A stretch of 7,783 nucleotides of DNA from Chromatiales bacterium (GTDB lineage: Bacteria; Pseudomonadota; Gammaproteobacteria; JACCYU01), in contig JAPSGG010000058.1 in the NCBI GenBank assembly GCA_031177845.1, forward strand, positions 1 through 7,783, given 5' to 3'. Every line of letters starts with the position of its first letter. Positions within the stretch are counted from its first letter, which is position 1. This document shows positions 1-7,166 of this stretch, in pieces. The position numbers were made by a program, and so were the translations under genes. A model generated the notes under the pieces. That model did not search any database. It was not told the DNA's origin and saw only the letters and a list, made by a program, of their open reading frames with translations.

Positions 1-606
1 TCCGCGGCGCATGGCGAAGCCGATCGACTTACCGATATCGCCCAGCACCGCGACGGTGCCCGCGATCATGCGCGAACAGCAGTAATCGCCCGCGCTGCCC
101 TCGATCAGGATCGTCCCGCGGCGCAGTCGATCGCCGGCGCGATCGCCCGCATTGCCCTTGACCAGCACCATGCCGCCGCTCATCCCCTGGCGCTCGCCGG
201 TGACGGCGGCACCCAGAAAATCTTCCACGTCGCCGTCGACCTGTATGAAACCCGCACGCATCCGGCTGGCGCAGAAATCGCCGCAGTGACCTCGCACGTG
301 GATCTTGCCGCCGCGCATCTCGCGTCCCAGATAAGCGCCCGCATTACCCTCGACCTCGATGCACCCGGAGGACATGCCGGCGCCGATGCGCTCCAGTGCC
401 GCACTGGCGTTGCGGATGACGAGCCTTGACGGATCGTCGCCGCTGATGGCGAACAGCTCGCCGACGGGCACCTGGCGTCTGCCCGACCATAGCTTCAGGG
501 CGCCGATGTCCTGTGGCCGCCGATCTTTCAGTTGGTCAGGCAGTAGCGGGCTCATATCGACCGGTTGCTGCGGTGCCTCGCGCAGCTCAAGTACCAGCGG
601 AATCAC
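1..606 (-). CDS. fhcC: Formyltransferase/hydrolase complex subunit C (FhcC), 3' end cut by the window edge
   Basis: Structural subunit of the four-subunit formyltransferase/hydrolase complex, homologous to archaeal formylmethanofuran dehydrogenase subunit C (FwdC/FmdC) and to the C-terminal domain of glutamate synthase large subunit. My translation reads 202 open codons to base 1. It shows the family's tandem glycine-rich turns of a right-handed beta-helix: GNAGAYLGREMRGG, GHCGDFCASRMRAG, GSAGDYCCSRMIAG and GDIGKSIGFAMRRG. As I recall, family members are about 270 residues, so roughly a quarter is missing. I chose the GTG at 606-604 because it lies 20 bases inside fhcD, matches where such proteins begin, and has GGGAG about 8 bases upstream. 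The next in-frame ATG (residue 18) would shorten the N-terminus. The overlap with fhcD points to translational coupling. No frameshift is visible. Family assignment is firm; the exact start is less so. Confidence 0.93.
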   Translation of the reverse strand, partial: MIPLVLELREAPQQPVDMSPLLPDQLKDRRPQDIGALKLWSGRRQVPVGELFAISGDDPSRLVIRNASAALERIGAGMSSGCIEVEGNAGAYLGREMRGGKIHVRGHCGDFCASRMRAGFIQVDGDVEDFLGAAVTGERQGMSGGMVLVKGNAGDRAGDRLRRGTILIEGSAGDYCCSRMIAGTVAVLGDIGKSIGFAMRRG

Positions 607-1498
607 CCATGATCTCCCACAGATGAAAATGATGGGCACCCAGCTTGCCGCCGAAATTAGTGGCGGTGATGCCGACGATGCCCTCCGCGGTGCCCAGCGA
701 GCACACGGCGTGAATGCCGGTGCGCATGGCGTGCTTGACATCCGCGGCGGTCAATCCATCGATGACGATCTCCATGGCGGAGCCCACGTCGGGCGTCAGG
801 CGCGAGCCCTTGAGGCCCTTAAGGGTGGGGCAATAGGAATCATTGGTCGAGGCAAATAGACCCTTGTACTTGGAGCCGACCTTTGAGCCGGAACGCACGC
901 CGCCACCGGGAAAAGGCATGATGCAGTGGGGCAAGTGGTAGATGGCATCAATGGCCGCCTCGCTGGCCAGCAGAGCCTGAGACACGGTTCTGGCCAGCAC
1001 CAGGAAGTTGCCGCCGCCCACGGCCTGGGTCTTGCCGGTGGTTTCCTCGCACAGAAACTCGCCGTCCATCACCGGCACCCTCCAAAAGCGCTTGCCTCCG
1101 ATGATCTTGGAGACCTGATAACCGTCTCCGAAATAGCGCACGTGCTTGCCCAGCGGGATTCTTTCCTCGCCCTCGGTCCCGGCGAATACCGCAGTGGTGG
1201 GGCAGGTGAGTACACACTGCCCGACGCGGGTCTCCAACTGCTTGGTGAGCACCTTGCCCGACGTGGCGAATAACAGCACAGCCACGCCCGGTCGGCCATC
1301 GGGCGTCTCATCGCTGTGCATCATGCGCTCGATGCCGGCCTCGACCCCACAACCGATCACCGAGGTGGCGAAACCCGTCATGGTCACAGCCGCGTGCCGC
1401 GCCCATTTGAAATTGATGGCGGTGATGATGATGCGCGTGGCCTTCATATCGAAGGCCTCGGCGAAGGTATTCTCGATCTCGACGCCGTTGATGACCAT
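587..1498 (-). CDS. fhcD: Formylmethanofuran:tetrahydromethanopterin formyltransferase subunit (FhcD / Ftr)
   Basis: Transfers the formyl group between N5-formyl-H4MPT and the furan cofactor (methylofuran in methylotrophs, methanofuran in archaea). In the bacterial direction it feeds FhcA, which releases formate. It is cytoplasmic. The protein has 303 residues, close to the roughly 300 of Ftr. It carries the family's recognisable segments: NTFAEAFDMKATRI near the N-terminus (10-23), GKHVRYFGDGYQVSKIIGGK (117-136), PFPGGGVRSGSKVGSKYKG (195-213) and NFGGKLGAHHFHL (281-293). It has no signal peptide or membrane segment. The ATG at 1498 places the conserved start MVINGVEIENTF correctly, but no clear Shine-Dalgarno sequence precedes it (TCCTTAGC directly upstream). 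Its stop lies inside fhcC. Upstream is the 218-base gap to fhcA that contains the inverted repeats, so fhcDC may have transcription partly independent of fhcBA; that is inference. Confidence 0.97.
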   Translation of the reverse strand: MVINGVEIENTFAEAFDMKATRIIITAINFKWARHAAVTMTGFATSVIGCGVEAGIERMMHSDETPDGRPGVAVLLFATSGKVLTKQLETRVGQCVLTCPTTAVFAGTEGEERIPLGKHVRYFGDGYQVSKIIGGKRFWRVPVMDGEFLCEETTGKTQAVGGGNFLVLARTVSQALLASEAAIDAIYHLPHCIMPFPGGGVRSGSKVGSKYKGLFASTNDSYCPTLKGLKGSRLTPDVGSAMEIVIDGLTAADVKHAMRTGIHAVCSLGTAEGIVGITATNFGGKLGAHHFHLWEIMGDSAGT

Positions 1499-1508
1499 GC
1501 TAAGGATG

Positions 1509-1705
1509 AATCACAGAGATCACAATGACCACAAAGATTGTCAATGTTAAAGTTCTTGAACATCTGAGAATAAACATAATCTCTGCTCCGCGAGGACCAG
1601 GCCAATCCTATGACGCAAACTGCAGACCTGGTCGCAATGGCGGTAACGAATTCTTATTCATTTATAGCTCTTAAACTTTCTGTGTTCTCTGTGTGCTCTG
1701 TGGTT
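1509..1705. repeat. Inverted pair of 9-base-periodic CACAGAG repeats flanking about 127 bases, between fhcA and fhcD
   Basis: The left arm (1509-1542) on the plus strand reads as three imperfect 9-base units: CACAGAGAT, CACAATGAC, CACAAAGAT. The right arm (1670-1705) on the minus strand reads CACAGAGCA, CACAGAGAA, CACAGAAAG. Aligned in inverted orientation, the first 28 bases of the arms agree at 21 positions by my hand count. Between the arms lie a 7-base inverted repeat (GACCAGG 1595-1601, CCTGGTC 1627-1633) and AT-richer DNA than the flanking genes. I see no transposase and no obvious target-site duplication. The whole 1499-1716 gap shows no convincing gene. A perfect TTGACA occurs on the minus strand at 1544-1539, about 41 bases before fhcD, but no good -10 box follows. 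It could be a mobile miniature element, a dispersed intergenic repeat, or an mRNA structure. Confidence 0.6.
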
Positions 1706-1710
1706 AAACA

Positions 1711-1730
1711 GGCCGCTCACGAGCGCGGCC
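1711..1730 (-). other. GC-rich hairpin over the fhcA stop codon
   Basis: On the minus strand GGCCGC, eight bases, then GCGGCC form a perfect 6-base-pair stem that includes the fhcA stop, followed by TGTTTAAC. The T-run is too short for a standard Rho-independent terminator. Because fhcD lies downstream on the same strand, this may instead stabilise the 3' end of an fhcBA message or weakly attenuate. The stem is seen directly; the function is inferred. Confidence 0.25.
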
Positions 1731-3384
1731 GCGAACACGGATGTACTACCACCGGGCTGCCGATGCCTTGCGCCATCTCGTCATCGGAGATCTTGTAGTT
1801 GCCCATGCTTATCGTATGGCAATCGTGAAACCACTCCTTGAGGCGCCGCTCGATGGCTGAGTCGTATTCAGGCCTCACAACATGGGTGCATCCCCGCGGC
1901 AACTTAACCACCTGGCCATCCTGGACGATCAAGTCGCCATCCTTGAACACCAACGCGGGGCTCGCGAACATGCGCTCCCGATCGTCTTGAGAGTCATAGA
2001 CGGCGATATCGGCCACGGCGCCCACGCCCAGGTGGCCCTTGTCCTCGAGGCCTAGCAGACGGGCGGGTGCCGCCCGGGTCAAGATTGCGATCTCGTATAA
2101 GGAGTATTCGCGCGAGAGGCCTTGAAGCTGGCTCATCTTCGCAGCAACTGGATGAATCGTGGCCAGCATGTCGTTGCGAAAGCTCTTGTCCATCAACAGC
2201 CGGATGAGGTGCGGATAAGTGGTAAACGGCGCGCCATTGGGATGATCCGTGGTCAGACACACCCGCCACGGATCGTCTACCAGTAGGAACATCTCCAAGC
2301 CGATCGTCCACTGCAGGGCATTGATGAAGTTTTGATCCCGGTACTCAAAAGGCACGATGCCGCAGCCGGCCTCACATTCGATGTCCATGCAGATCCACTT
2401 GTTCGGGTGGGCGTGGGCGCGTTGTGCGTACTGATGCATCGTGTCGGCGGACATCGTCACCGTCTGCCCGAACATCACCTGACCCACATCCACGGTCACG
2501 TTATCGGCTGCATTGACTGCCTCGGCGATGCGCGCGGCGGCCGAGGAAAACCTGCGTTTGCCCTCCATGCCGTAGCTGTGGAACTGAACGTGGGTCAGGT
2601 GTATGGGATAACCCTCGGCCGCGGCGATGGTTGCGAGCGTCGACTCGAAGTTACCTGCCGTACCCAAGTTGCTGGTGTGCGTATGTAGAGGGTGCGGCAC
2701 GCCCAGTTCGGTCAACGCCCGGGTCAAGGTGCGGATGATGTCTCGTGGGCGGACGCCGTAGTGAGGTATAGGCTCATCGACGTCAAGCTTGCGCGCGTTG
2801 AACTTGAAGGCATTGATTCCGCCCGGATTGACCACCTTGATGCCGATACACTGCGTGGCGCGCAGCATCCACGCGACGTAGTCATTGATGACCGGCTGCT
2901 CGGCGCCTTCCGAGAGCATTTGCAGCAGCAGATCATCGTTGCCCAGAATAGCGTAGCCACCGGTGTCCACCAGCGGCGTATCGGCCATCTCCATATGCGC
3001 CTGACGCGCATTGGCAGGCACGATGGCGGGTTCAAGGCAGGTGGTGTAGCCCATCTCGGCGTAGCGGTAGCCGGCGACCGTGGTCGGCAGCACCGCGCGT
3101 CCCATACCCGCATCAATGGGCTCATCGCATGCCAAACGATCAAACTGCGAGTCGCGGGCGAGCATGACGCGCGCCAGGTTGACCTTGCCGCCACCGATGT
3201 GGGTGTGCAGATCAATGCCACCAGCCATCACGACTTTGCCGCTCAGGTCATATTCCTGATCGATCATCTCATCGTCTGGGGGCGCCGCAGTCAAGCGCCC
3301 GTCGCGGATGAACAGATCCTTGGTTTCGCCGTCCAGCCCTTGCACCGGATCATAGAGTGCGCCGCCGGTCAATTTGATCAGCAT
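1717..3384 (-). CDS. fhcA: Formyltransferase/hydrolase complex subunit A (FhcA), amidohydrolase
   Basis: Amidohydrolase-superfamily subunit that, in the characterised methylotroph complex, hydrolyses the formylated furan cofactor to formate; the archaeal counterpart FwdA runs the reverse step. The 555-residue length fits the family. Visible metal-site elements are the HxH pair in GGIDLHTHIGGGK (H60, H62), a lysine in GIKVVNPGG (K183) at the place expected for the carboxylated bridging lysine, histidines in HPLHTHTSNLG (231-241) and HLTHVQFHSYG (262-272), and the aspartate in CLTTDHPNGAPF (D380). A binuclear-metal hydrolase site therefore looks intact; assigning each residue as a ligand is inference from the family. 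The ATG at 3384 is preceded by GAAGG about 9 bases upstream. An upstream ATG in another frame stops at once, so it is not an alternative. It is 103 bases downstream of fhcB and 218 bases upstream of fhcD. Confidence 0.97.
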   Translation of the reverse strand: MLIKLTGGALYDPVQGLDGETKDLFIRDGRLTAAPPDDEMIDQEYDLSGKVVMAGGIDLHTHIGGGKVNLARVMLARDSQFDRLACDEPIDAGMGRAVLPTTVAGYRYAEMGYTTCLEPAIVPANARQAHMEMADTPLVDTGGYAILGNDDLLLQMLSEGAEQPVINDYVAWMLRATQCIGIKVVNPGGINAFKFNARKLDVDEPIPHYGVRPRDIIRTLTRALTELGVPHPLHTHTSNLGTAGNFESTLATIAAAEGYPIHLTHVQFHSYGMEGKRRFSSAAARIAEAVNAADNVTVDVGQVMFGQTVTMSADTMHQYAQRAHAHPNKWICMDIECEAGCGIVPFEYRDQNFINALQWTIGLEMFLLVDDPWRVCLTTDHPNGAPFTTYPHLIRLLMDKSFRNDMLATIHPVAAKMSQLQGLSREYSLYEIAILTRAAPARLLGLEDKGHLGVGAVADIAVYDSQDDRERMFASPALVFKDGDLIVQDGQVVKLPRGCTHVVRPEYDSAIERRLKEWFHDCHTISMGNYKISDDEMAQGIGSPVVVHPCSRPRS

Positions 3385-3463
3385 ATGGTTGCCTTCATCG
3401 GGTTCTCCGTATGAGCCTGGTGGCGGCGCGAGTGGGGGAGTGGCGCCATGGAGGTAGGGGCTG

Positions 3464-3497
3464 CAGGCATCTCGTTATCTCTGTTCCCTATGCCCTG
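3464..3497 (-). other. Possible stem-loop spanning the fhcB stop codon
   Basis: CAGGCAT (3464-3470) can pair with ATGCCCTG (3490-3497) with one bulged base and a 19-base loop, across the fhcB TAG and into the 103-base fhcB-fhcA gap. There is no T-run, so it is not a standard terminator. The rest of the gap shows no gene or strong signal. The stem is short and may be coincidental. Confidence 0.18.
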
Positions 3498-4825
3498 TCC
3501 TCTGTTTCCAGCGCAGCGGCGATGGAGCGCAGCACCTTCGCGGCGGATGGCAGCGGCGACTCACGGAGCTGCTGCAGCGGCAGCGCAACCACGCCGTCAC
3601 TGCGGAAGAAATGGCCCGCGTGATCCACGCCCGGAACGGCGATGGGGATATAGACGGCCGGCGCCTGCACCAAGCTCATGGCGGGATGGCCCAGCACAAT
3701 GGTCGGAATGTCCGCCTCCGGCGGGGGCGTCTGCGCCGCGAAGCTCGACAGCCACAGCAGCACATCCGCCGCGCCCGAGGTGAGAAGCCGGCGGTAGTCG
3801 AAGGTCGTGGTATCGTGCTCGGCGTAGCCGCGGCTAAAGGACGTGCGCAAGGGGCGACCGCTCATCCATACGCATACCTGATTCAGAGTGACATCGCCTT
3901 GCGCGCCGCCCAACGGGAGCGCGGCGGCGCGGGTGGTGAGGTTTAGATCGCGCACCAGCTCAACCAGGCTCTGCACGGTCAACTCGGCGTGTGGAAAATC
4001 CAGTTCACCCGCAGCCCAGGCCAGGACCGAGTATTGGGCTTGCTGCAACCGCCGGGCCAGGTTGTGCAGGGTATTGATGTCCACACCCTCGACGCCGCAA
4101 ACGTGCAGTGGTCGGCCGGCGACCATGGCACGCAGGCTCCCCACCACTTCGCCGATGGCGGGCAGCGCAACGGGGATGATCGTCGGTCTCCAGTCCGCCA
4201 ACTCCGGGGGTAGTGTGGATGGTTTCCATGGTCCGATCAGCACCAGCTCCCGCGCCTTGCCTGCATTGGGCAATACGCACCGCGTGGGATGAAAGACCCG
4301 TTCCACCAGGCGCGGAAATAATTCGAATACGCGCGCGCCCGCCAGCACGATCAAGTCCGCGCGGTTACGAACCTCTGTGAGGGATGCTGTCATCCAACCG
4401 CCATCCTGCAAGATCTGCAGGTTGCGAAACAGGCCTGCGCTATTCATGTGATCAACGACCGCGCCAGCGCTCTTGGCCAGGTCCATGACGGCGCGCGCGC
4501 CGTTGACGTCAGTGGCAAGGCCTGCGATCAGAGGCAGGTTCGCGCCGCGCAGGAGTTCCGCCGCGCGTTCGACGGTCTCAGGGAGGGTCGCAGGACGGCC
4601 GTCGATCTGCGGGGGCGGCCGATGAGCGTAGGCGGCCTGCTGGAATCCACGGCGGCCCAGGTCGCAGGTCTCGCCTAGAACTTCGAGCGCCCCGTTGTCG
4701 ACCCGGATCCGCAGGTCGTCGCAGCCCAATCCACAGAACGGGCAGGCGACGTCTTCGAACTCCGCGGACGTGACCGGCTCGACCACCATCCCGCGGTGTT
4801 GCTCCGATTTGTGATGCTTGCTCAT
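3488..4825 (-). CDS. fhcB: Formyltransferase/hydrolase complex subunit B (FhcB), degenerate FwdB/FmdB homologue
   Basis: Homologue of the molybdopterin-binding subunit B of archaeal formylmethanofuran dehydrogenase. In the methylotroph complex it is a structural partner of FhcA without redox activity. From the ATG it has 445 residues. Near the N-terminus is CPFCGLGCDDL, with cysteines 28, 31, 35 and a further one at 54 (ETCDLG), the pattern of the iron-sulphur site in relatives. Residues 128-160 (starting NSAGLFRNLQILQDGGW, then LTEVRNRADLIVL) align by eye with the archaeal stretch that holds the metal-ligand cysteine or selenocysteine, but no cysteine is present here. Start choice: an in-frame TTG at 4837 adds four residues (MKIP). 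Neither start has a clear ribosome site, and I prefer the ATG. It appears to be the first gene of the run, divergent from the synthase gene at 5194. Confidence 0.93.
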   Translation of the reverse strand: MSKHHKSEQHRGMVVEPVTSAEFEDVACPFCGLGCDDLRIRVDNGALEVLGETCDLGRRGFQQAAYAHRPPPQIDGRPATLPETVERAAELLRGANLPLIAGLATDVNGARAVMDLAKSAGAVVDHMNSAGLFRNLQILQDGGWMTASLTEVRNRADLIVLAGARVFELFPRLVERVFHPTRCVLPNAGKARELVLIGPWKPSTLPPELADWRPTIIPVALPAIGEVVGSLRAMVAGRPLHVCGVEGVDINTLHNLARRLQQAQYSVLAWAAGELDFPHAELTVQSLVELVRDLNLTTRAAALPLGGAQGDVTLNQVCVWMSGRPLRTSFSRGYAEHDTTTFDYRRLLTSGAADVLLWLSSFAAQTPPPEADIPTIVLGHPAMSLVQAPAVYIPIAVPGVDHAGHFFRSDGVVALPLQQLRESPLPSAAKVLRSIAAALETEDRA

Positions 4826-5193
4826 GGGGATTTTCAATGGATGTTTGGCGGTCGTGCGATAAGTGTGCCAGCCGGCGCGGTATCTAGGCCAGCCTGTTGC
4901 TGTGACCGTAACTGAGCAGGTGCGTGAGGACCTTAACCCGAAAAGGCATAGGGAATAGGAGATCGGAAGAGAGGCTAAGCCAGAAATCGCTCGTTGCTTC
5001 GGTTCCTACGGCCTGTACCCCATCCCCTAACCTGGTGTCACCGTGGGCGGCCGCGACGTTACACGAATGACACACCATCACCTTCAAGGTACTGAACCTT
5101 ACCCCTAACTGTGCGCGTGTCAAGGAAATACGGACGTGGGCATATTAGTTGCTACAACCCTGCATGGGTCAATGGATATGTCAGCAACCCAGT
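4826..5193. promoter_or_regulatory. Divergent intergenic region between fhcB and the mptG-type gene
   Basis: About 370 bases separate two genes read in opposite directions, so promoters for both transcription units are expected here. I see no convincing gene: the open frame at 4884-5123 on the minus strand has no recognisable protein features. Small structures include AAGGT-ACTGA-ACCTT near 5086-5100 (a perfect 5-base stem) and GGTGTCACC near 5035. A weak plus-strand promoter candidate is GTGTCA, 18 bases, CATATT ending near 5146 (4 of 6 matches to each box). None is strong enough to assign. The function is inferred from gene arrangement. Confidence 0.45.
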
Positions 5194-6180
5194 ATGCGCT
5201 GGTGCGTTAAAGTGGAGGCGCCCGCACGGCTGCACCTGGGCTTCATGGACTTGAACGGTGGGCTTGGGCGACGCTTCGGTGGATTGGGGCTCGCGGTCGA
5301 GGGCATCGCGACCCGGCTGGCGGTGTCGAAGGCCGCGTCGTTCGTCGCCACCGGTCCTGGGGCCGAACGCGCGCTAGACTACGCGAGGCGTGTATTCACG
5401 CAACTGCGCCTGCCCAATGCGGTATCGATCCGGATCTATGAATCTATTCCCGAACATGTGGGTCTGGGTTCGGGCACTCAGCTTGCGCTGGCTGTGGGCA
5501 CCGCCATCGCGCGACTGCACGACCTCGATCTCGATACCCGCGCCATCGGCCAAATGCTGGATCGTGGCGCGCGCTCAGGCATCGGGGTCGGCGCCTTCGA
5601 TCAAGGTGGTTTCCTCGTCGACGGCGGCCGTGGACAAACGGATGAGTTACCGCCGATCACGGTGCGGCTCGAGTTTCCCGCGCAGTGGCGGATCGTGCTG
5701 GTACACGATCGCCGCGGCAAGGGACTGCATGGTGCGAAGGAAACAGGCGCTTTCGAAAGATTACCGCGCTTTCCGGCCGACAAGGCATCGCGGCTGTGCC
5801 GCCTGGTCTTGATGCAAGTGCTACCCGCGCTGGCGGACGCGCAACCGCTGGACGTGGGCCGCGGAATCAACGAGCTGCAGAAGGCGATTGGCGATCATTT
5901 CGCGCCAGCACAAGGCGGCCGATTCGCCAGCCCCGCGGTGGGTGTCGTGCTTGCCTGGTTCGAGAAGCGCGGGATCTATGGCGTGGGGCAGAGTTCGTGG
6001 GGCCCTACCGGCTTCGCGCTGATCAGTGACGAGGCGCAAGCGCGCGCGCTGGCCCAGGAGGCGCAGACCCGCTTCATGAAGCATGCGATCCGCCTGCAGG
6101 TGGTGCGGGCGCGCAATTATGGCGGCGTGGTGGAGCGTTATCAGTACGCGGAGGCGGTTCACAACGTCAACGGGCGTTAG
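5194..6180 (+). CDS. mptG: Beta-ribofuranosylaminobenzene 5'-phosphate synthase homologue (H4MPT biosynthesis)
   Basis: GHMP-kinase-superfamily protein of the beta-RFAP synthase family. The family condenses phosphoribosyl pyrophosphate with 4-aminobenzoate, releasing CO2 and pyrophosphate, the first committed step towards the methanopterin side chain. The bacterial member was called Orf4 in Methylobacterium. The 328 residues include APARLHLGFMDLNGGLGRRF (10-28 region), the glycine-rich phosphate-binding motif PEHVGLGSGTQLALAVG (86-102), GARSGIGVGAFDQGGFLVDG (125-144) and the C-terminal GQSSWGPTGFA (265-275), all typical of the family. In-frame alternative starts exist: ATG at 5164 (10 residues longer) and TTG at 5149. 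None has a good ribosome site, and I chose 5194 because conserved homology begins right after it. It is followed after 80 bases by mtdB on the same strand, suggesting one transcription unit of cofactor synthesis plus cofactor use. Confidence 0.9.
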   Translation: MRWCVKVEAPARLHLGFMDLNGGLGRRFGGLGLAVEGIATRLAVSKAASFVATGPGAERALDYARRVFTQLRLPNAVSIRIYESIPEHVGLGSGTQLALAVGTAIARLHDLDLDTRAIGQMLDRGARSGIGVGAFDQGGFLVDGGRGQTDELPPITVRLEFPAQWRIVLVHDRRGKGLHGAKETGAFERLPRFPADKASRLCRLVLMQVLPALADAQPLDVGRGINELQKAIGDHFAPAQGGRFASPAVGVVLAWFEKRGIYGVGQSSWGPTGFALISDEAQARALAQEAQTRFMKHAIRLQVVRARNYGGVVERYQYAEAVHNVNGR

Positions 6181-6260
6181 CGGCCGCCTCCAAGCGTTGC
6201 GCGACTGTATCGTCGGCCCTCGATGCCAGCAATCAGACGTTAACCCAACAGGATCCAATC

Positions 6261-7166
6261 ATGGCGAACCCCTACATCTTGCACATATTTACGCCGGCGA
6301 AGAACGCCAGTCCGTTCGACGTCAATATGGCCATTGACGCAGGTTGGCAGGTCGTGATTCCGTATACCAACGTTGAAACCGCAGAGATCCGCGATCTGGT
6401 GCAAGATGCGATCTTCTCGCGAGGCCCCAGTGGCGTAAGACGTACCGGCATCTTCTTGGGTGGGCGTGATCTGCATATGGCTATGGACATGCTCAAGGTG
6501 GCCAAGGAATCCATGGTGCCGCCATTCGAGGTATCGGTGTTCGCTGATCCCAGCGGCGCATTTACCACCGCGGCCGGCATGGTCGCGAAAGTCGAACAGC
6601 AGTTGGCGGATAAGCACGGTACCACCCTGCAAGGCAAATGCGTGCTCGCGCTGGGCGGCACCGGGCCGGTCGGCGCGGCGGCCTCCGTGCTGGCAGCTAA
6701 GGCGGGTGCACGGGTCAAGATCATCGGCCGCAAGATTGATAAGGCGAAACAGGTGGCCGAGGTCTGCAATCATCGCTACGGGGCGGACCTAACGGGCATC
6801 GAGGGCGATGCGGACGACCACAAGGGCGACTTGATCAAGATCGCGGACGTCGTCTTCGCGACCGCCAAGGCCGGGGTTGAGGTGTTGAGCCGCGAGCTAG
6901 TCGCCTCCGCGCCCAAGCTCATGGTGGCGGCGGACGTGAATGCCGTACCGCCGCCCGGCATCGCTGGCGTGGACCCCAAGGCCGACGGTGTGGAGATCGA
7001 AGGCTCCAAGAGCGGCGCAGTGGGTATCGGTGCGCTGGCGGTTGGCGACGTCAAGTATCATGTGCAGCAACGCCTCTTAAAGCAGATGGTCGATGCTGAC
7101 AAGCCGGTCTACCTGCATTTCGAGCATGCCTTCAAGATCGCGCGCGAGTGTGTCGGCCAAGCATGA
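6261..7166 (+). CDS. mtdB: NAD(P)-dependent methylene-tetrahydromethanopterin dehydrogenase (MtdB)
   Basis: Oxidises methylene-H4MPT to methenyl-H4MPT with NAD+ or NADP+, the first oxidation after formaldehyde is bound to H4MPT, in the cytoplasm. The protein has 301 residues, close to the roughly 290-300 of MtdA/MtdB. The N-terminal catalytic half starts YILHIFTPAKNASPFDVNMA and contains GIFLGGRDLHMAMDM (63-77). The Rossmann half has the dinucleotide motif LGGTGPVGAAAS (131-142) and, after the second strand, GRKIDKAK (156-163); basic residues there could accept the NADP 2'-phosphate. KSGAVGIGALAVGDVKYHVQ near the C-terminus is also typical. I call MtdB over MtdA from the overall N-terminus and its placement with H4MPT genes. 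MtdA, which also uses tetrahydrofolate, is the alternative. A weak AGGA lies about 8 bases before the ATG. The stop overlaps the next gene as ATGA. Confidence 0.92.
   Translation: MANPYILHIFTPAKNASPFDVNMAIDAGWQVVIPYTNVETAEIRDLVQDAIFSRGPSGVRRTGIFLGGRDLHMAMDMLKVAKESMVPPFEVSVFADPSGAFTTAAGMVAKVEQQLADKHGTTLQGKCVLALGGTGPVGAAASVLAAKAGARVKIIGRKIDKAKQVAEVCNHRYGADLTGIEGDADDHKGDLIKIADVVFATAKAGVEVLSRELVASAPKLMVAADVNAVPPPGIAGVDPKADGVEIEGSKSGAVGIGALAVGDVKYHVQQRLLKQMVDADKPVYLHFEHAFKIARECVGQA

Noticed and set aside
587..1498. Long open frames antisense to fhcD, fhcA and fhcB (for example 2692-3414 on the plus strand).
   Set aside because: They are shadows of strongly conserved genes in GC-rich DNA and show no family features of their own.
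1539..1544. A perfect TTGACA on the minus strand about 41 bases before fhcD, as a promoter.
   Set aside because: No acceptable -10 box lies 16-18 bases downstream, so it is mentioned only within the repeat entry.
1610..1798. A 62-codon plus-strand open frame across the fhcA-fhcD gap.
   Set aside because: It runs through the repeat arm and into the antisense of fhcA, with a composition typical of a chance frame.
3482..4959. A shared motif GGCATAGGGAA(C/T)AG at the fhcB 3' end (minus strand, about 3482-3495) and upstream of fhcB (plus strand, 4945-4958), like an inverted pair flanking the gene.
   Set aside because: A 13-of-14 match is expected several times by chance among all pairs of sites in a window of this size, and no longer similarity surrounds it.
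4884..5123. A 79-codon minus-strand open frame in the divergent gap.
   Set aside because: No recognisable domain, no ribosome site, and its position suggests promoter DNA; such open frames are common in GC-rich sequence.
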